From Heligmosomoides polygyrus polygyrus (Eukaryota > Nematoda > Chromadorea > Rhabditida > Heligmosomidae), in assembly GCA_947396885.1 (NCBI GenBank), contig OX377203.1, positions 25,361,253-25,425,252 of the forward strand: DNA of 64,000 nucleotides. Direction: 5' to 3'. The stretch's first letter is position 1. Every line of letters begins with the position of its first letter. Below, in pieces: positions 12,401 to 23,271 of this stretch. The notes beneath the pieces were generated by a model. The model had not been told where the DNA came from, searched no databases, and worked only from the letters and a program-made list of their open reading frames with translations. A program made the translations under genes and the position numbers.

Positions 12401-14488
12401 TGAAGCACAAGGCCATAGGCGAGATTCACATCCAATCCTTCGATTAGGTATTCCAATTTAGGAAACATTTTCCTGAAAAAATGCATCATATCGAGAGCAA
12501 TAAGATGATAACAACAAGATGAACCCCGTCACTGCTCAGCTGTATTTGAGTGGTTGAGTAGTGAACGCTTTCGCGTAGATTTGCTCAAAATCTCAATTTA
12601 AAAGGGTCGCTTGACCATTACCCGTTGTACTATAGATGGCCCTGGTGGAAGATGATAAAAATTAAATTAATTGAGTAATTTAAATTAAGAAAATTGAATT
12701 TGCGTTGCAACGTGCCTTTATAACAACATCAGAGGAGCTACCAATGTTTTCCTATAGGCATTTTTTTACTTTTTATATTAGTGTAAAGTTGACAAAGGCA
12801 TCTTGCGATGAAATTTCTTCGTGGAAGATCAAGCCAGATGAATTTTTGAAAAAAGAGAAGGGCGGCTTTAAGTTGAGAGCAGTACAGCAAGAATGTCTCT
12901 GGCATGCAAACAATCTAACACACGCTCGTTTAAGAAATAAAGCTAGGAGATGTGCCGGAAAGTATGCGAGTAACGCGGTTATTTAAACAGCTTTCACAAG
13001 TCGTCATTAGGAATGAAGAGCATGGTGCATCCCAAAAAGACACTAATTAATGTCGGTTTATTTGAAAATATTTTTATATTTATTCTAGTATCCTTACGAA
13101 TGGGCGCGTGTAGCGCAGTCGGAGGAGGCGCGACTGTCGCGTGCACCCGATACCAGGTTCCTGGTTCGGATTTCCCGCCCAGGCCAACCAAGCCTTCCAT
13201 CCCTCCGGGGTCGGTGAATTGGTACCAGACTTGTCTGGGAAGGATAGAGCGCTGACTTGTTCATCGGCTGGCCACCGCAAGTCATTGTATGGCTAAATAC
13301 GCATTCATGTCGCCTCCACGACATCCCGTAGAAGTAGAATGCGCTGGCGCATCCCCGAAGGGATTGAGTAACGCCGTCCTTTATCCTTTATCCTTTATCC
13401 TTACGAATACAAAATGCGCTAAAGTACTGAGTATATAACAGGAAGCCGAAGGGCAATTGTTGGCATTTCATTCGGTCGCATCTGAAGGCAAAGATGAGGG
13501 TGCAGTGACGAAAAACCAGCATGGTCGTTATCAAATTCTTGGCAAGAGTTTCGACTGAGCTGATGAAGTCAATAAAACCAGCATGACGGTTCACCAACAA
13601 CATTAATTAAAGCTTTAAAATGCAGATCTTCGTCCAATGTTCAAAATCAAATCGTCTAATAAGACTGCGAGTTTAAGCAAAGGAAGAACGATGGCTGTTA
13701 GTGGTAAGATAAGCTGCAGACTGTGATTGTTCGCTTGCGTGCGTCTACATACTGTCAATGAATAGCTGATCACAAAATGTGGGAAATTTTAAATCTATCC
13801 TAGACGGGAGGTAGTGACCGTAAGCATCCAGTTATGTAGGTGATTCCGTGCCGCTCAACTACATGTGCTGAATTTAAACGAAAACCCTCGCAGGATGTGA
13901 CAGCAGCTGAAGCTCTCGTAGAAAACTACGGAAGAAAACGGAGACGCAGATATGACCCTTTCTGATTAGGATAGGCCCTCAATGTTCACCACTTGCCCTG
14001 AGCTTGTATTTAATGTCAAAAGTGATTCCTCGATCTGAGCAATGTTTTGATCCTATCATTGAGGCATGCCTTCATTCTGTTTCCCAAGCGACTGAATTTT
14101 TACGGCTTTATAGAACTTACTTTACAATTAATCGTCAACATAACGGTTTAAAAAGAAGTGCAAATAAACGGAGAAAATGAGTAACTACATTGGAACACCC
14201 CCTAACAATAGAGAGAACAATAGGGTGACTTGAAAACAACCGCCTATGTCAAAATTAGTAGAAACGAGTGAATGTCCTGCAATACAGTAGCATTTTTTTC
14301 ATTGAAAGAAAATGTTCATAAACCCGTTGGTTCTTAAGGGGAAGGCGTGAAATTCCTTGTGCGAAAGCACAGAAACGCATTCCAACAAGCTCCACCGACC
14401 TGCCCGTTTTCGTGACGACCATCTCGGTGGTGTTGGTGTGAAATTTCGTCCAGAGATCGTCGTTGGCCAGCCGAACGCGCACGTCCAT
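3476..14488 (-). CDS. T-box transcription factor, divergent nematode member
   Basis: Assembled from six minus-strand exons whose splice sites and phases all agree: 14400-14488, 12377-12472, 11775-11949, 7308-7415, 7007-7159 and 3476-3676 (stop). Read from the ATG at 14488 this gives 273 residues. The T-box DNA-binding domain fills about residues 3-190: [19 protein letters not shown], then [56 protein letters not shown] and [12 protein letters not shown] followed by [15 protein letters not shown]. These are the standard T-box blocks in order; the family are nuclear developmental regulators. The region between RYKF and HWMRQ is diverged (canonical YxHPDSP missing), as in nematode-specific T-box genes, so no orthologue is named. 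The last exon is proline- and aromatic-rich ([16 protein letters not shown]). Introns of 0.15-4.4 kb hold SINEs, MITEs and a mariner. The true start may lie in an upstream exon. Confidence 0.88.
4007..5161 (+). mobile_element. mariner transposon with perfect 24-bp terminal inverted repeats
   Basis: The ends are perfect inverted repeats of 24 bp, starting TTAGGTTGAGTCATAAATTT, flanked by TA dinucleotides, the classic mariner target. At 1155 bp it is near full length. It sits in the last intron of the minus-strand T-box gene, in the opposite orientation. Perfect ends with a broken transposase suggest moderately recent insertion, or mobilisation in trans. Confidence 0.9.
4509..5082 (+). pseudogene. 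mariner transposase, frameshifted
   Basis: The frame starting near 4509 carries transposase blocks: [15 protein letters not shown], where the DE corresponds to the first catalytic aspartate region, then KQWLERNEL and KVLLCVWW. After about 4835 the match continues in another frame, with [18 protein letters not shown] and a C-terminus ending in NNGNYFV and a TAA at 5080-5082. The N-terminal helix-turn-helix region (about 4150-4500) is not cleanly open. Inactive. Confidence 0.8.
5215..5285 (-). repeat. tRNA-like sequence (internal promoter boxes)
   Basis: The reverse complement reads GTGGTCTAAAGCGTGG, then a B-box-like TTTTGAGTCCCGCC. A clean cloverleaf could not be folded, so it is called a tRNA-derived repeat fragment rather than a tRNA gene. 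Confidence 0.35.
5387..5516. mobile_element. MITE, family with GGGRCCRGATTCATCAA ends
   Basis: A 130-bp non-autonomous DNA element bounded by inverted repeats: GGGACCGGATTCATCAA on the left and TTGATGGATCCGTCCC on the right. The same ends recur at 5548-6091, 10264-10404, 25143-25541 and 36416-36544. No coding capacity. Confidence 0.8.
5548..6091. mobile_element. Second MITE copy, split by a SINE insertion
   Basis: The left end (GGGTCGAATTCAGCAAC at 5548) and right end (TTGATAAATCTGGCCCC, ending 6091) belong to the same MITE family as 5387-5516. The interior is interrupted by the SINE at 5656-5943, whose 16-bp target duplication shows the order: MITE first, SINE later. Confidence 0.7.
5656..5943 (+). 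mobile_element. tRNA-derived SINE, copy with perfect 16-bp target duplication
   Basis: The 5' part has RNA polymerase III boxes: an A-box-like TGGAGCGCAGTCGG and a B-box GGTTCGGATTTCC about 55 bp later. A tRNA-unrelated body follows, with the recurring blocks CCCGTAGAAGTAGAATGCGTGG and CGCCGACC, and a pyrimidine tail of CTTTATC repeats. It is flanked by perfect 16-bp direct repeats (5640-5655 and 5944-5959), the mark of LINE-driven retroposition. Open frames across it, here and in the other copies, are not genes. Confidence 0.9.
8058..8345 (-). mobile_element. tRNA-derived SINE, minus strand
   Basis: Read in reverse, the head has the A-box-like TAGCGCAGTCGGAATAGG and the B-box region GGTTCGGGTTACC. 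The body ends with GCGCATTCCAAAATG and the tail is repeated TTATCC (GGATAAGGATAAAGGATAAG on the plus strand). It lies in an intron of the T-box gene. Confidence 0.8.
8829..9101 (+). CDS. Unidentified exon-like open frame
   Basis: A GC-rich block, unlike its AT-rich surroundings, keeps one plus-strand frame open from about 8829 to a TGA at 9099-9101: [17 protein letters not shown], then [15 protein letters not shown] and [14 protein letters not shown]. An AG suitable as a splice acceptor (CTGACTAG) lies just before it, and an AATAAA motif follows near 9333. It lies inside an intron of the opposite-strand T-box gene. Not recognised. The minus strand is also partly open, so a nested gene, a repeat or chance are all possible. 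Confidence 0.25.
   Translation, partial: LDGTPVFAVPYPVAADSYDNDVASDELGAAGESRPRVRGYRRRSVVSPLRGFCSAMDALRYLWASIAALTATVMDEQTSADKHEFVSVRN
9415..9430. repeat. Homopolymer C run
   Basis: Sixteen consecutive C residues. Runs of this kind are unstable in replication and sequencing; the exact length is doubtful. Confidence 0.85.
10264..10404. mobile_element. MITE, diverged copy of the GGGRCCRGATTC family
   Basis: The left end GTGGTCAGATTCATAAACCGC and right end GCGGTTGACGAATCTGGCCCC form an imperfect inverted repeat of about 25 bp. The ends match the family at 5387-5516, but the interior (two ACCGCC/GGCGGT blocks) differs. Confidence 0.6.
10901..11178 (-). mobile_element. tRNA-derived SINE, minus strand
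   Basis: A TTTATC-type tail near 10901-10925 on the plus strand, a body with GGATGCGCCACGCG and TTACTTCTTCTGG, and a head near 11150-11178 where the tRNA-like part is partly eroded. It lies in the same T-box intron as the copy at 8058. Confidence 0.7.
12108..12262 (-). mobile_element. Truncated SINE, minus strand
   Basis: Only the head and part of the body remain, with CTGTCTTGGCCTGGACGGG and a CGGCTGCGCTGCCACGC head on the plus strand. It sits between the second and third exons of the T-box gene. Confidence 0.55.
13102..13395 (+). mobile_element. tRNA-derived SINE with 13-bp target duplication
   Basis: The best-preserved copy. A-box TAGCGCAGTCGG, B-box GGTTCGGATTTCC, full body, then a tail of three TTTATCC units. 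Flanking direct repeats TATCCTTACGAAT lie at 13089-13101 and 13396-13408. It is in the first recognised intron of the T-box gene and makes a good family reference. Confidence 0.9.
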
Positions 14489-15147
14489 GTCGATGATTTG
14501 GCGGTGATGATGTGTGGCTGGGGGGTGTTTGATCGTCAGATGAATGAAGTGTCGCTTTCACCCAGGCGCCTCCGTCACGACTCCGCCCCGAAGAGCGGTG
14601 GCGCGGGACCGTGATTGGTCGCCCACGACCGTAACTGGCCACGCCCGCGCAGGCACCGCGGCACGCGCCCGTGTCGTTTGATGGAGCCGCGACGACATGA
14701 TTCACACCTCGCGACGCCGCGCCCAGAAGCGCCGACCGCTGGAGCCTGATAGTGCAGGTCCGCGGGATACGCGGCCGGTGGTCGCCGGTGGTTTATCACC
14801 CTCGCCCGCTTCCGACCGCAACGATATCGCTGTGACCGGACGCGGATGTGGCCGGGGTATCTGCACAAGGCGGCAAGGTGGTGATGAAGCTCTCTGGATC
14901 CATCCATATTCCCAACCTCTCCGAAATTCTCCACAGCGATCAATGTTATTACAGAAACGCACACACCTTCGATTCTTCCTTACCATAGGATTTTATAGCG
15001 GCACTTGCTCACAGGTCCACCACCGGTTACGCAATAAAATCGATGGTTCGCCAGTGGTTCAAGGGCGTGGCAAAAGAACTGATATTCTCTCCTCATTTCA
15101 ACCCTCCAACCCGCATATCCCTAGAAGCTCTCTTGCGGGCTTCTCAC

Positions 15148-15278
15148 TGGATTTTCAGGCCTTTCGAGTCGTTTTGCAACAGATCCTTGACCACAGAAGC
15201 CAGCAACGATGAAGAAGTTCGTGGCGGGTTTTCTTCGACGGCACCCTCAATAAATCCACTACCATAACTATTGACCAT
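15148..15278 (-). CDS. Possible 5' coding exon of the T-box gene
   Basis: The minus-strand frame from ATG at 15278 reads MVNSYGSGFIEGAVEENPPR, then SSSLLASVVKDLLQNDSKG, and ends at a good donor (CA/GTGAGA) at 15147, leaving two bases of the next codon. It is co-oriented with and just upstream of the T-box exons, and its Ser/Leu-rich motif is typical of transcription-factor N-termini. A phase-compatible junction to the exon at 14400-14488 was not found. A second candidate N-terminal piece, MDPESFITTLPPCADTPATS, lies at about 14800-14903 with donor GTGATA. Assignment rests on position only. Confidence 0.35.
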
Positions 15279-17580
15279 CAATGAGCGCCTTGTTTTGTTC
15301 TGGTTAAGTACACCTGAATCGAGAGGAAGAGGGTCGACAAACAAACTAGACAAGAATGCACGCGGTGGCTACAATGATAATGTTCTATGAGATGTCATAT
15401 TTCCTGCCCGCTACACGTTTGGCGCAGGCGGCAAGAAACGCTTGTTCCTGGCTCTGTTCTCTCCGAATTCGGATCTGTAAGTTTGGATCCTGCCCATGTC
15501 AATGAAGAACTCCATCCCAGTGGAGTCGGTGAAGCAGGATCATGCTTCTTCGAGGGTAGTTCGTAGTTGACATGTCTACCGACTGGGCAGCTAAGTTAGT
15601 GTGTACTCTAAACGCGCTTTCAAGGTTCCTTTCGATGGTGTGACATGGAGTTTTGCTTCCGCAGACCTGGCCTACTCCAGGGACGTCACTTCTCCATCTT
15701 TTTACAGAAAGGCACCCCCCCCCTGGGAGAATAACATGATTCTGACGGGTCAAAACAAAAATAAGGGATAAAGGATATTGGTTATCGTTAGCCAATCCCT
15801 TTGTGGGATGTGCCACACGTTCTACTTCTTCCGGTTGCCTTGGAGGGCTCGATTTGAGGGCTCGTTTGCTTCACAAGATGATTTTCGGCAGCCATTTATT
15901 GTCCGGAATGATGCCTTTTCCCTCAGTCTTCTACTTCCGCAGACCTGGTGCCAATTATAGTAACCAAAAGTTTTTTCCCAGCGTCAAGACAGCAAACTTG
16001 GAAATTGTGACCTATAGAAACCTAGGAAGCCTTTTAGCTTGTCGCTTTTTTCGTTGACTACGCAAAACTGAAATTTATCGTCGTTTTCTCTTAAGCCTCA
16101 CTTCGAGAAAAGCTATCTGCCATGTGAACGGAGAAACTCGTCGACATCCCAGTCTATGGTTCCCAGCTGAAGCTAAGGGTCGTCAAACGGCACGATTCTT
16201 ATCTAACCATTAGCGGGGCTCTGTGTTCATAATTTGCACCCAGGTTGTTCGTTATCAGCATCCCTGTACCAGCGGCGATTCACACCTTCTTTGAGCCGTG
16301 TAGTCCCGCGCTGATGGGGCATTTCAACTCTATGATAGCAGCGGCCAAAGGGAGCCGCCAGTACCACCTTAGTCGCCTGTATCTCAATGGAGATAACGCT
16401 TTAAGCATTCCAGGGCATAAGGGCTTTCTGAGATTTTAAGTAGTGCAAACATCACGCTTAATAAAGAAACAGCCATTTCAGTTTGAACTTTGATTGATCG
16501 CTTTCTTTATCATAACTGTTTCTCCGATTTTGGTTACTTTAACAAATTGATTCCTAAACCCCACTGATCGATTTAAAAACTAGACTTAGCTCTGTCAAGC
16601 GACGATATCCCGCAGAAGTAAAATGCACGGCATCTACATGAAATGCCTAAGCACTTACCAATGCCTTTATGGCTTGCAGTCGTGCAGTACAAGCGGCACT
16701 TCTTGAGTTTCATCCTATTCGTTGAGGATTGACCATTCGATGCCTATGCTTTCCGCGAAATTTTCCGAAAATGGCTTTGAGATTAGTGGCTTCACCTTCA
16801 CGTCCACCGTAACATCGGCTGGACCCCGTGCCCTATTCGCCCGTCGCTCTCACAACGGCGCTCCGCTGTATAAACGTCGTTCGCAATAAATACGTAACGT
16901 GTCCTTCTGAATGTTATCTCCGTCGCGAATCGTTCCCGACGATGTCGCGCGGCTTGCCGGTGGCGATCGCGCGACGTCGTCGGCTATTAAGACGACGATT
17001 AGTTGATGTTCATGATAAAATCAGTATTGCAAGGCTGAAAAGCCTCTAAGAACCCGATTAGCTGTGTGGTGCTAATTTGGGAACGCCGCTGGGGTTCGAG
17101 GACTGCTCAAGTCACTTAGTCAAGACAATTACTCGTTGTTGCCGTTTGTAGGGATTGAGGGATTGTTGCTTTGATGAGCATATGTCCACCTTCTTTCGTT
17201 GCACTTTGCCGACAGGTCCCTCTGAATGATGCGCATGGTATTCATTTATTGGAATGAATAGGCTCAGTCCAAACACCTTGTTGTTAACTTCACGATTTCT
17301 CCCAGAAGAGCAGAAGTGAAAGTCGCTATGTCAGCTTGACGAAGACGCTTTCGTGTCTATTTTTTCCTACTACTATCTCTCAATTCCACAAATTTTCAAA
17401 TCTGCTTTACGGCTTTATATTTCACAGCTCTGCGAAGTGGCGTAAACATAAACTTTGCTAAGTATTCCTATCAATTTGAAAGGGTAGGGTAGGGTTCCTA
17501 TCATTCTGAAAGCTTAATCTCTGCTTTAGCTACAGTCCAAAGGCTTCCCAGAAAAAACTATCTTCGCTACATATATTCAA
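15279..17580. other. No confident gene; one truncated SINE
   Basis: Nothing here could be supported as coding. About 15762-15842 is a truncated minus-strand SINE tail and body (AAGGGATAAAGGATAT, GGGATGTGCCACACG). A GC-rich island at about 16790-17000 has no convincing splice-bounded frame and could be regulatory. The sequence upstream of about 15300 is a plausible site for the T-box promoter, but no specific element was recognised. Confidence 0.5.
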
Positions 17581-17589
17581 ATTTCGGAA

Positions 17590-20500
17590 TGAACATTCGA
17601 TCAAGTGATTCAAGTCAGATATCTCCAATCTTTAGCTATGCTTGTCTGATTATCCTTATTCATGTCTATAACAATTGCTTGATCTCTCCTCCATTTGCAG
17701 TAACCGAAACCGTCGCAAAAGTGAAGAACTCTATTCGCTGCTTTTCGTTTAAGCGGTCAGTGTTTTATGCCCTCAGTAGAGAAGCCCTGATTCCAGAGCT
17801 TCCCGCGTTCCGCTCTGCGAATGATGGTGTCCTCCGCAAGCAGCACCATGATGACGGCACATCGTGTTCGAATTTAGACTTTTCGAAGATCTTTCATAAG
17901 CGCTAGTTTTAGGCACGGTAAGCTTATACCACTGATCACTTCACTAATAGTAGACAATGTCTTCTCCATGTAATAAACCTGAAGAGGAAGTAGAAAAAAA
18001 GAGGTTTGTCGAAGTAATAGGTTCAAATACCAAGATCTCGAAGAATGTTCGAAAGCATTGAGAGTTTCCTCCCAAGGACCATTTCCACGCAGACCTTCAC
18101 AACATTGGCCCTCTTAGTAAAAAATACGAGCCCAGGACGAACGAACATTCGCGGATGCCATCGCGGGACAACCTTCCACACCGTGAGTTGCTGCTCTACA
18201 AGAATCTTACGCTTACTGGTCGAAACTTGCGAGTTTTAAAAGGCCCTAGCCTAGCAGTTCTTCTCCAGATTAAAAAGTCTCTAAAATACGACTAGCGCCT
18301 CATAAGATCCTTGCTTATTACATACGATGTTTATCATAAGCTCGTCTTTATATTTATGGAAAACACATATCTTTCATAGGCAATAAAGCTGTATTCCATG
18401 TCAAAATTCCATCCCTGGATTTGCACCCATCCTGCTGACATAAAATTTCTAACTCCTAGACATACCCAGACTTATCTACGAATTTCTGCGTAGGAGTCTG
18501 CCAGGATTTAAAGTGCGCTGACCAACGCAATTTAGTATTCACACTTAAAACGTATGATTCATTTTCAAACAGGATAGGACAGAGGTAACGGTGCTGCTTT
18601 TTTAAACCACTGTTGCTTTCTGTGCGTCTGAAATTCGTTTAGACCTTGACTGATAACAAAATTCTTCGATCGTCAGCCACAACAAACCGGCCTGAGGACA
18701 GGATTCATAAGCATTCTCTTTCATAACAGCATAGACCTCTCTTCCAGTGTAAAATTAACGCAAAGGTCTTCTGCATCAAGTGTCGCATCCCCGGGCTAGA
18801 GAATGGCAATAAAAGGAATAATAAATCTCGACACATCGCTAACAGTCAGCGCCGACTTGGCCCCAGTAGTTGGGGGCGATTCGCGACGTTCCCAGGGGTT
18901 ACGCGTCAAGCTGTAAACGCACCACTACTAGTGTTTGATCGTAAATTCAACGGAGCATAATCTGATCGACACTCCGGAAGACTCTCAGCGCATTGTAAAG
19001 ATTTCCCACTTCAATAAATCGCTCACGCAGGAATAAATAGCTCGGATTGACTTGCGTGGAGATATCATCCGGTCAGAAACAGCTGCTCTCTGGTACGTCT
19101 TTTCTATGCGGTAGAACGCTATGTACGTTATAAACATCACAAGTCTAGTGCAAGTGAAGGTCACAGAGATCACTCTTAATGCATTTTACCTTCAGCGCCT
19201 GACATATATGAATGCCTTTGAACACCAAGGGATCGCTCACAAGGAGTCTTGGCCTCTAACCCATGACATGCGAAGGTCGCAGGAACATTTTGACTTTTTT
19301 TAGGAAAAGAATAGCTTTTTTAGAACAGCAAAACTGATTACTGCCTCAAAATAGCTCACAAACTTTACAGATTCAAAATTGAAAATGAACAAAGGTCTTC
19401 GATTCAAAAAAGTAATCATTTGATGTCACTCTGTTACAATGCATCCTTGTAGGAGGCGCTCCAAAAAAGCCGGCAAATTTTTACCGTTCATGGCTTATAA
19501 TGGATAAAGAAATGTGGACCTTAACGAGTTCCTTGGAAGAATACGACACGCATTCTATTCCTACGAGATGACGTGCAGGTTAGTGTTCAGACTTGCATCA
19601 ACAATCTTGGAACCAATTCACCAACCCCAAAGCCATGAAGGACTTGGTAGTCTTGGTGGGAACGAACCTCAAATCAATTCACGGTGCACGCGAGAGTCGG
19701 TTCTTCAGCGGCTGAGCTCTAACCACAATTTTCAACATTTTCATAGTTCAAAAACCCTGAACGAAGATGTGACGGTCTTCGTGTTCCTCGAGTGGAGGAG
19801 AGCCACTGGTACACTGTGGCACGCGACAGGGACAGAGCCGTTGCTGATGCCCGCTCGAGCCACCAATGACTAACGGGACGACAGGTGGTGCAGTTCAACA
19901 ACAATTTTATTCTCCTCGAAACATTCTGCCCTCGAAAAGCATCGCATTATAGGCTTCTTCTTGAAGGCGCTTGCAAGAGATCTACAGAGAGAATGCCCAG
20001 TGCCTGCCGGCTTACGATACAGCGATAAGCAGGCGAACGAGTGCCGACTGTTCGCTTCTGGCGACCCGTCTTTAATGTCGACCGCCGCCTTACATAATCA
20101 TCACCGCACTAACAGCTCGGCAAGAAACCGTCCGTGCGGACTGTAAATGAATTGTAAGGCGACGGCGCTCACGGATCCTCGTCCACCACAGAGATTCGAA
20201 AACAGTGGACCTGGAGAGTGTAACGACTTCACGGCGATTACCCTACCTGGTTCGTAAACTTCCGACGTGTACACTTCCCAGCCATAGCGAAGTCAACTAT
20301 GGATCTACTGGCGGGAAGAAGTAACCTAGTTCTGCCACTCGTAGGTAGAGTTAAATAGAGCGTCCTGATATAGAAAGTGCTGTTGGCAATATATAAAGTA
20401 GATGATATGAGGCAGCAGAAGTAGTTCTTATTCGTAGAGAGTTTTCAATGCGCAAATACCGCCTTAATCAAGAGCGGTACTGCTCTCCGTGCAGTTTCGT

Positions 20501-22460
20501 GGGCTGGAAAAGGTAGCTTTACACATGCAGGTTGTAGCAGCGCAGTCATAGCCGAATTTTCATGATGCTTTTGTCACGTCATCGCTAATACTAAGCGAAA
20601 AACAAGACCCTTCAGATTCACTTCAGAACATCAGTTCTAGCCTAAGGTTTGTTGAGCAACCGTAAGTGATAAAATTTATGCCCAAAGCAAAGGTTCGGAA
20701 GAAAAAGGCGTAACCAAACTGTACATTCCTCAATAGCCAAATGTTAGTGGCACTTACATCACTTTCGCTTGATAGAATGCCAATCAAGCCAACATCGCGA
20801 CGCGTCCAACAAGTGCGTGACGGACCCCAATACCAAACCGATTTTTGCACCTTTTAGCATTAAAACAAACTATAGAACTATACAGCAGCTAGAAGCTGTT
20901 ATCATATGAATTCCCCGCATTTGTGAAAATGGCCAATTCAGCAGCTGAATAAAAACCCCTTTAGTTCAGAAAGTAGATACATTCTGTGCTGCAGCATATT
21001 ATCGAGAAGCGTCAAGGTATTATCATAAAATATTGTGACACATGTCACGCGTAGATCAATATTTAGGTAGAATAACCCAAACATAAATGTCAAGAATTGA
21101 GCGCTGCATCGTTGGAGACTTCCTGGAATGCACCATTTTGACGTAGAATCGGGCATACAATTGGACACTCTTCTAAGCAAGATTGACGGTTTTGAGATCA
21201 GAGTGAACATCTTCCACATCGAGATGAGCGCCTTGCGGATTGCAATACAATCTCTTCGAAAAGGTAAGTAAATTTGTTCAAGGCAAAATTTGCATGACTT
21301 CGTTTGAAACGTTTTAATTCACCTGCTGTTATAAGTGTTAAGTAATAAGTGTTTGTAATTTTGTAAAATTTTATATTTTAAGAAATCCGTTTTAAAGGGC
21401 GGGAAGGCTCATTCGCTCGACTAGTTCGATTCTTATTTGACTGATAGCAACTGTTTGCGTGGAGTAACACAGATATGAACGGTACAACAAGAACATTTAT
21501 GAAAATAAACGTATCTTCACATCACTGCTTCAAGAAGGCAGCATTTACACTAATCAAATAAAACCGCAGCCTCCTGGAGGAATGCATGGCGCAATCTCTT
21601 CTTCTCGAACTAACGAAATTCTCCCTTCCCTCACTTTAAGACAAACCTGAGACCATTGTTTTTCTTTGTTAAAAATTGCACATGTCCAAAGAGCGTTATT
21701 CATTTTTCGTTATTCTTATTGGGTGAAAAGAGAACAGCGACGTGAAAGTCAGCGACAACGCCAATTATTTGGAAAAATCTCTGAAGTTTCGAATGAGGTA
21801 AGTAATTAAAAAGTAACCTTCTTGCCCGTTCGTGTCTGAAAGGATTAAGAATTCCTTTTGGAAAAAAAAACTGTAAGGAACTTCTTCCAAAAGGAATCCA
21901 AAGAAAATCACTTCTACCAAGCCCTTCCGCTCAGTTGTAAGAAACTTCATTAGAAATTCCTCTAATTCGAAACATTTGTGATCAAAGCGTTCGTGTTCGA
22001 TCTTGACAAAACCTTTGCAATAAAGACTGCTCTGCAATATGGGCTCATCACAAGACGAAAAATGAATAACCTGTAATAGGAATGTTCACCACTTTGGTTT
22101 GGAGCACCATATAGTTGTCGTTCTAAAAATCCGACCAAAACTGAGGTGGTGTGCGGAGCAATATCGATCCCAGCATGACAGAAAAGCGAGCTGCGACAAG
22201 AATGTGCCGACATTGAGATAACCACATCTTCCCTATGATGAACGACGACCCGAACCGAGGGCAGAGGAACGTGATTATGGAGTGCGACAGAACGGTGTCA
22301 GAAAATTCCTCTCTCGTGTTATTATAGCTTTTCCATGGAAATGCTATCAGAGACACGACCACACTTATAATTATATTATATATATATATTATATAATTAT
22401 AATTTCACTAATTTACCATGATTATTCAGAAGTGGAATTGTGGAGAATATTGGAATACGT
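17590..22460. other. No confident gene; weak exon-like stretches
   Basis: Mostly AT-rich sequence. About 19538-19705 is a diverged minus-strand SINE (ACGACACGCATTCTATTCC and a GTGCACGCGAGAG head region). Short exon-like frames occur at about 17740-17880 (both strands open) and at about 20750-20850 on the minus strand, where a frame ends at a GTAAGT donor. None can be joined to a neighbour. An AT dinucleotide tract lies near 22372-22400. Confidence 0.5.
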
Positions 22461-22464
22461 GCAG

Positions 22465-22758
22465 CGGTAGGGCATGCGTAGCGCAGTCAGAGGAGGCGCG
22501 ACTGTCGCGTGCACCCGATACCAGGTTCCTGGTTCGGATTTCCCGCCTAGGCCAATCAAGCCTTCCATCCCTCCTGGGTGAATTGGAACCACACTTGTCT
22601 GGGAAGGATAAAGCGCTGACTTGTTCATCGGCTGGCCACCGCACGTCATTGTACGGCCAAATACGCATTCAAATCGCCTCGACGACATCCCGTAGAAGTA
22701 GAATGCGTGGCCCGTCTCGAAAAGAGCTGACTAACGCCGTCCTTTATCCTTCATCCTT
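22465..22758 (+). mobile_element. tRNA-derived SINE
   Basis: Full-length copy with GTAGCGCAGTC (A box) and GGTTCGGATTTCC (B box), the GACATCCCGTAGAAGTAGAA block and a CTTTATCCTTCATCC tail. Near-identical flanks TTGGAATACGTGC (before) and TTGGAATACAGTGC (after) are a slightly decayed target duplication. Confidence 0.85.
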
Positions 22759-23271
22759 CTTGGAATACAGTGCGTATCATAAGTAGAGACACACACTGAA
22801 ACTGGTAGTTTTAGCTTCTCCAAGGGCAAACATGTAGTGCTTACAACATAGTTATTACAATCAAAGCCTGCGCCTGTAGTAGAAAGCCGGTAGTAGTTTT
22901 CTTCTTGTGCTTGAACGTTTTTGAAGAATGAAATTGCTAAAGCAGTGTCTAGTGTTTCACGTATACACGTATAGACGCATTCACATTTTTGGATGGATTT
23001 TTTGAATAAAAAAATTTGGTTCCTAAAAATTGTTGGATAGGAAAAACGCTGTTTGTCGTTATTCAAAAAACTGACCTGGCTATCTATGAGTGTCAGCATC
23101 TATTAGCAATCGCTTGCACAAACTTGAATAGGTCCACGCATCTTTGTCATACGGTAGTCACCGAGTACTTATAGGATTACTTGTAGATTATTTCCTTTAC
23201 CCACAATTTCGATGGGAGTTCTGTTATATGCTGATTTATGAGACCAAAACAAATAACACATTGGGCAACCA

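Noticed and set aside
20620..21240. UNC-93-like transporter fragment on the minus strand
   Set aside because: A few short stretches (KIGLVLGSVTHLL, AFYQAKVM) recalled the family but lie in different frames with a stop between them; too weak to claim.
22418..22786. Overlapping ORFs of up to 122 codons on both strands
   Set aside because: They fall across a full-length SINE; the same translations recur at the other copies.
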